Assembly (NCBI GenBank): GCA_002221725.1
Contig: NJFT01000012.1
Location: forward strand, 248,001 to 312,000
Length of the DNA stretch: 64,000 nucleotides
Source: Scedosporium boydii
Taxonomy: Eukaryota; Ascomycota; Sordariomycetes; Microascales; Microascaceae
Direction: 5' to 3'
Under the pieces are notes generated by a model that saw only the letters and a list, made by a program, of their open reading frames with translations, was not told the DNA's origin and did no database searches. The position numbers and the translations under genes were made by a program. Shown here one piece after another: positions 59,777-64,000 of the stretch; position 1 is the stretch's first letter; each line of letters starts with the position of its first letter.

Positions 59777-60530
59777 ATGGTAAGTCGTGAACCCCCTTCC
59801 CTGAGACTTGAACGCAGGCGCAGGGCAGGCTAACATCGCCAACCCACCACCATCAAGCCGCCCAAGCGACGTTCCGGACCCTCTACCGATCCCATCCCGC
59901 CCAAGCCGCGCCAATCTAGACTCGCAAAAGAACACAACGTCACCGCGCAAGAGGAGAGCGAGATCAAAGAAGCCTTCAGCCTCTTCGCCGAGCCCATGGA
60001 AGGCGAGCGACAAGGCGTGCTACCCACCAGCGATGTGCGCTCCGCCATGATGTGAGCTCTCCTCCCCTCTTGCCCCCCGTGCCTTTACATTTATTTTCCT
60101 TCACACAAACATCATAACGCTGACTCGTTGGCCCCGCCCCCTCTGCAGAGCCCTCGGCATCCCGCCAAAAGACGGCCCCGAACTCTCCGAATTCATCTCC
60201 ATCCTCGACCCCGACTCCGAAGGCTACGCGACCTACGAGCCCTTCTTCGCCATCTGCGCCCTCAAGTTCCACGCCCGCGACCACGACTCCGACGCCCACG
60301 CCCGCGAGCTCGACGAGGCCTACCGTCTCTTCACCCACGGGTCCTCTTCCTCCTCGGGCCCCATCACCGTGGCGCACCTGCGCAGGGTCGCCGCGCTGCT
60401 CAAGGAGGACGTCGGCGAGGATTTGTTGCGGGATATGATTTTGGAGGCGAATGGTGGGGAGGGCGTGGCGGCTGGGGTGAGGAAGGAGGAGTTTGATGAG
60501 GTTATGAGGAGGGCGGGGGTATGGAGGTGA
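59777..60530 (+). CDS. EF-hand (calmodulin-like) protein
   Basis: Three exons: 59777-59779 (only the ATG), 59858-60051 and 60149-60530, with introns of 78 and 97 bases, give 192 residues. The first intron has a GCTAAC branch site and ends in CAAG. The body starts PPKRRSGPSTD and then reads TAQEESEIKEAFSLF, the helix that opens calmodulin-like domains. The first loop (AEPMEGERQGVLP) is degenerate. The second (DPDSEGYATYEP) keeps the D-x-D-x-x-G pattern but has Pro where the last Glu ligand should be. A further helix pair follows with VAHLRRVAALLKEDVGEDLL. The fold is clear, but calcium binding is doubtful. It may be a light-chain-like or centrin-related subunit; the partner is unknown. Confidence 0.8.
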
Positions 60531-61220
60531 TGGTGGGAGATTTTGGTTTGCCACGGCAACCTGATTGGGATGAATGATTGAAGGGAGGCGGCGGCGAGGA
60601 GCTTTTCTTTTGAAGTTTTGCTCTCGCAAAGCCAAATAACCTAAACCTCGGCTGCAAGGGAGGGTTAAACACCAGCTCGCCTTCCTTTGGGCCAACTAGA
60701 CCATTGAGGGGATGAATCTGGAGCTCGCCAAGGTGCCGTGGTGGCGCCGGCTTGAGTTACCTTTTAAGCGGATGACAACCGCTGTGAACAACACGTACGA
60801 AGTCATGATACCCCGAGTTTGTCTAGCGCAGTTAATGAATTGATTTCCAATGATTTCGCGTTCGTCTCCCTTCTCGGTAGCGTCTGCTCGTCCTTCATAT
60901 CGCTCCCATCTGACAAGGCCTGGCTGGAAAGTGATACCATCTGCGGCGTCTTAAAAAGAATCTGTGTGTTTCTGTCCTAACTCCTATATAACTCCCTGGT
61001 GTAACATAAATATGTATAAGACAAGGACTATGCCATTGCTTAGCTATGTCAATATCTTGCTTTGTTTTTACCATCATAAAATTCATAAGAAAATATCCCA
61101 GGGGGGAAAAGAAGACACGGCAAAATAAGGAAATATGTGAAATGCCCTCCAAGATGTGGACGAACCATGCCCTCTTAAACAACCTCCTCCACACTTAAAC
61201 CCCCCGACCCCTTTGCATCG
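60531..61220. other. Convergent intergenic
   Basis: Spacer between the EF-hand and eIF4E genes, with one TACGAAGT at 60796. No gene is visible. Confidence 0.5.
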
Positions 61221-62190
61221 CTAAGCATCCGCCTCCTTCTCCTTCGCCGCAGCAGCGGCAGCAGCCTCCCTCTCAGCATTCCTCTTCTGGGAATCGAGCA
61301 CGGCCTGCAGCTCGGGAGGGGCCTTGAACCCGGGGTGATCGGCGTGCTTTTTGTAAAAGTAGTTGTCGGGCTTGGGACGGAGCTCGGGGGGCAGCTCCTC
61401 GAGGACGCAGGCGAGGATGCCGTCGATGGACTTTTGCTTGGAGGAGTCGCGGTGCCAGATGGTGATGTTGTGGGAGTTGAAGCGGACGGAGAGGCCGACG
61501 CCGCAGAGTTGGTCGCCTGGAAATGAGAGAGAGAATAGCGTTAGTAGGTTGTCTTTCTTTTCTTCTTCTTTCCCCCTTTTGGCGGACATACCAGCGTCTA
61601 GCACACTTTCAAACTTCTCGCCGATAGCGAGTAGCTGCACGCGAGTCCACACATCGGGGCCGATATTCTTCGGCACGCGGAAAGTCCACGAGCCGCCGTT
61701 GATGTTGCGGCGGTCCTCCCAGATGGGACGGAAGCCCTGCTTGAAGAGGTAGATGGATTCGCGCATCTTGATCTGGTCGACGGGGGTGTTGTTGTTGTAC
61801 CTCCAGAAGTCCTGGACGGATTCGATCTGGGTGCCGAGCTGCTCGAGCTGGGCCTGGTATTCCTGGTCATCTTTGCGCTCTTTGGCTTGTCTGCAGGCGG
61901 GGAAACGTTAGCTGCGGGACGAAGGAAGGCCGGAGACTATTCGCTCGTGTGTTTCAAACGGGGATAGAAGTTTCTTTCGGGGAGAGAGAGGGAGAAAAGA
62001 AGAATGCGTCTTACCTGTCAAAGTAGACGTTCCAGTAATGTTGGGTGGGCAGAGGCCTCATGGTCTTGAGGAAGTTGCGCTTCGCATCGTCGCGCTTCTC
62101 GGCAGGCGAGGCTACGGCGGGGGAGTCGGGATCGGAGCTCTGGGCAAGGCCGGAGAGGCCCCTGGTGAAGAGGGCTGGTCGTGTTGCCAT
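61221..62190 (-). CDS. Translation initiation factor eIF4E, class II-like
   Basis: Three exons: 62015-62190, 61592-61890 and 61221-61516, with introns of 124 and 75 bases, give 256 residues. The eIF4E fold is clear: HYWNVYFDR, SVQDFWRYNNN, GFRPIWEDRRNINGGSWTFR and SVRFNSHNITIWHRDSS. The cap-stacking Trp of the IWED motif (the Trp102-Glu103 pair of human eIF4E) is present. At the place of the other stacking Trp (Trp56) the sequence seems to have Tyr (DQEYQAQLE), as in class II 4EHP/eIF4E2 proteins. These bind the cap but favour repression or special mRNAs over general initiation. The class assignment rests on a by-eye alignment. The C-terminus is an Ala/Glu/Lys-rich helix. Confidence 0.88.
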
Positions 62191-64000
62191 GGTTACTTTC
62201 GATGTAGGCGTATGCGTATGCGGGATGTGTGTGTGAGTGTGTATGCGGATGTGAGGGGCAATACGGGTCCAGTCGAAAGTGGGCGGCAACAACAAAGAAA
62301 TTGAGTATGAAGTAGATAGGTGGTAAGAGAAGAAAGAAAAGGAGGAAAGGTATAGGGCGAGGCGAGGCGAAGAAGGTAAGGCGACCGTGGGTTGCAGTGC
62401 TCTTGTGGGAAGTGTGGTGGGATTGCAGGGGGAGACCAGTGATTGAGTGATTGTCCTGGTTGGTTTGCAGATGCGCCGTGGTGGGGTGAAGGCGAGGATG
62501 AAGGTCAGGAGGGGTGAGGGATGAGGGACGAGGGAAGAGGGATGAGGGGTGTCCGGGCCGAGCCTTGGGGAGGAAGAGATCAGTGGTGAGAACAGACGTC
62601 CAAAGATTCAATTGACTTCTCTTTTTCAGCGGCTTGTTAGGAGAAAGATGGGAGCAAGCAAATCAATGAAGATCAAGTGGTCGTGATTGCTTCTGGGGCT
62701 CTCGTTTCTAACAAGGGCGGATTGATGAATCAATCTTGAATCCGATTGAGAGCACGCTCAATGGAGGGACGGGACCCTGACCAGCCAACAATCAGAGCTC
62801 AAGCCCGGCACGCCAGCGCTGGGGACAATGGCATTCATTCATTGACTGACCGCTGTGGATTCAGTCTCCCGCCCCCCCCGCCTTCCGAGACGTTCAGACG
62901 AGGGGTCATCATTGCAGTGATCGTTGCAGTGGTCTGGGCTCTTCTTAGTAGCTCGTCCTGGGCCAATCTGATCGATACAAAAGATACAAGGGCCCCTGTA
63001 CATCCCCTGTACGGTTACGTCAATGGGACCTAAATTAAGCCGGGTTCAGTGCTTGGCGGGACGTGACGGGGGAGCGCGACTTTGACCCTGAGAAGTACCA
63101 GACTTCGTCCTTCAATGGTCCGAGTCCGCGAGGAACGAGGAGCACCGGCGTCTGCACTAATCACTTCTTCAATATGAATTTTGATTGATCTCGAGAGCCA
63201 ATTGCTCATTAATCATACTCTCATCAAACCATCCATCAATCATAGCCTGCGAGAGAATACATGACCGACCATGCCATATTAGATCCATCAGCACCTGGCT
63301 AATCATCACTCGGTGGACGGACGCTTCTCCCTCGAGCTAGATCCCTTCTAGCCCTCCCGCTACACTCGACGCCTCATTCGTCCTTTCTATGGACCATCGC
63401 CGACGTCTCTTTGACCTTTATAACCCGCGACCTGAAACAAATCAGCAAGGGTTTCTTTCAACCTCTACACCTCTGCGAAACCAGGCTCCGACTTTGAAGA
63501 TCCCTTATCCGAGAGTCACCCCCCTTTTTTCGTCCCCTCTTAATATTACAATGTTACTATGTAGAAACCACTGGACAGAGTCCGCGTTCCATTGAAGCCC
63601 GGTCCTGTGAACTACAAAGTACGACGCATTCACGGAACACTGACAGTCTCGGACTGGTTCGCGTCGATCAGCGTGTGAATGCTTCACGAGGCTTACACTA
63701 AATCCGTTCTACTGAGGTACTTCCTTCGTAGTTATGAGAAGGGCCGCATTGTATATGAAATACCCTCGTTTTTGGCCCCCATACTTGTAGACGCCTCAAC
63801 TGTGCTGGAATAAACGAGGACCCGCGCTCGGGGACGAACGTGATGCGATGAGAGGTGCAACCCCAAAGCACCTTGAGCTCGAATCGCCTATCTCAACAAT
63901 CTTCATTGCCACTTAACACAATAGTGATATTAGTACCAAGCCTTTCATCTAGGCTCGCCGATTGTTCAATCCTGGCCATCAACTGTTTCGCTTTTTTAAG
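62191..64000. other. Intergenic to the window end
   Basis: About 1.8 kb with the eIF4E promoter (GT-rich, 62200-62280) and no supported gene. A 68-codon frame at 63389-63595 (MDHRRRLFDLYNPRPE at its start) looks mildly coding-like, but it is short and unsupported. Confidence 0.45.

Noticed and set aside
1..64000. Dispersed 5S rRNA genes, CRISPR arrays or intact transposons
   Set aside because: No 5S-like sequence, regularly spaced repeat array, transposase, reverse transcriptase or terminal inverted repeat was found by eye on either strand.

Overview
This window comes from a filamentous ascomycete nuclear genome, most likely Sordariomycetes; genus and species cannot be read from the sequence. 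The genes have short spliceosomal introns, mostly 58-130 bases, with GTRNGT-like donors and CTAAC-like branch sites. Several families fit this group: a FunK1-type kinase relic, a short kinesin-3-like motor, an intron-rich glyoxalase II and a Pot1 telomere protein. Exon joins below were worked out by hand from reading phase and family conservation; every assembled coding length is a multiple of three. No transcript data were available.

The first 41 kb are gene-dense, and most genes are housekeeping. In order: the 3' end of an unknown gene (+), an FAD monooxygenase (-), RNA polymerase III subunit RPC4/Rpc53 (-), urease accessory protein UreD (-), cohesin subunit Scc3/STAG (+), Pot1 (-), importin alpha (+), an unrecognised three-exon gene (+), NAD kinase (-), aprataxin/Hnt3 (+), an AT-hook protein (-), a kinesin-3-like motor (+), a PfkB/ketohexokinase-like sugar kinase (+), glyoxalase II (-), Las1 (-) and a disordered acidic-tailed protein (-). 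The neighbours do not form one pathway.

From about 41.05 to 56.44 kb there is a roughly 15 kb gene desert. It holds no recognisable intact gene, one coding-like island near 43.1-43.97 kb, and a striking density of the short motif TACGAAGT/ACTTCGTA, often extended to GTACGAAGTAC. I count 33 exact copies between 41.8 and 54.6 kb where about 0.4 would be expected by chance, and none of the copies I located lies in a coding exon. This is the most unusual feature of the window. The desert ends at a FunK1-family kinase pseudogene with frameshifts, stops and a lost catalytic HRD motif.

After the pseudogene, coding resumes with an EF-hand protein (+) whose first coding exon appears to be only the ATG, and a class II-like eIF4E (-). 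Other points of interest are an apparent mitochondrial leader upstream of the cytosolic start of glyoxalase II, a 480-base stop-free intron in las1, a possible Pol III-transcribed tRNA-like RNA near 30.5 kb, and a pair of about 140-base direct repeats that bracket the sugar kinase gene.
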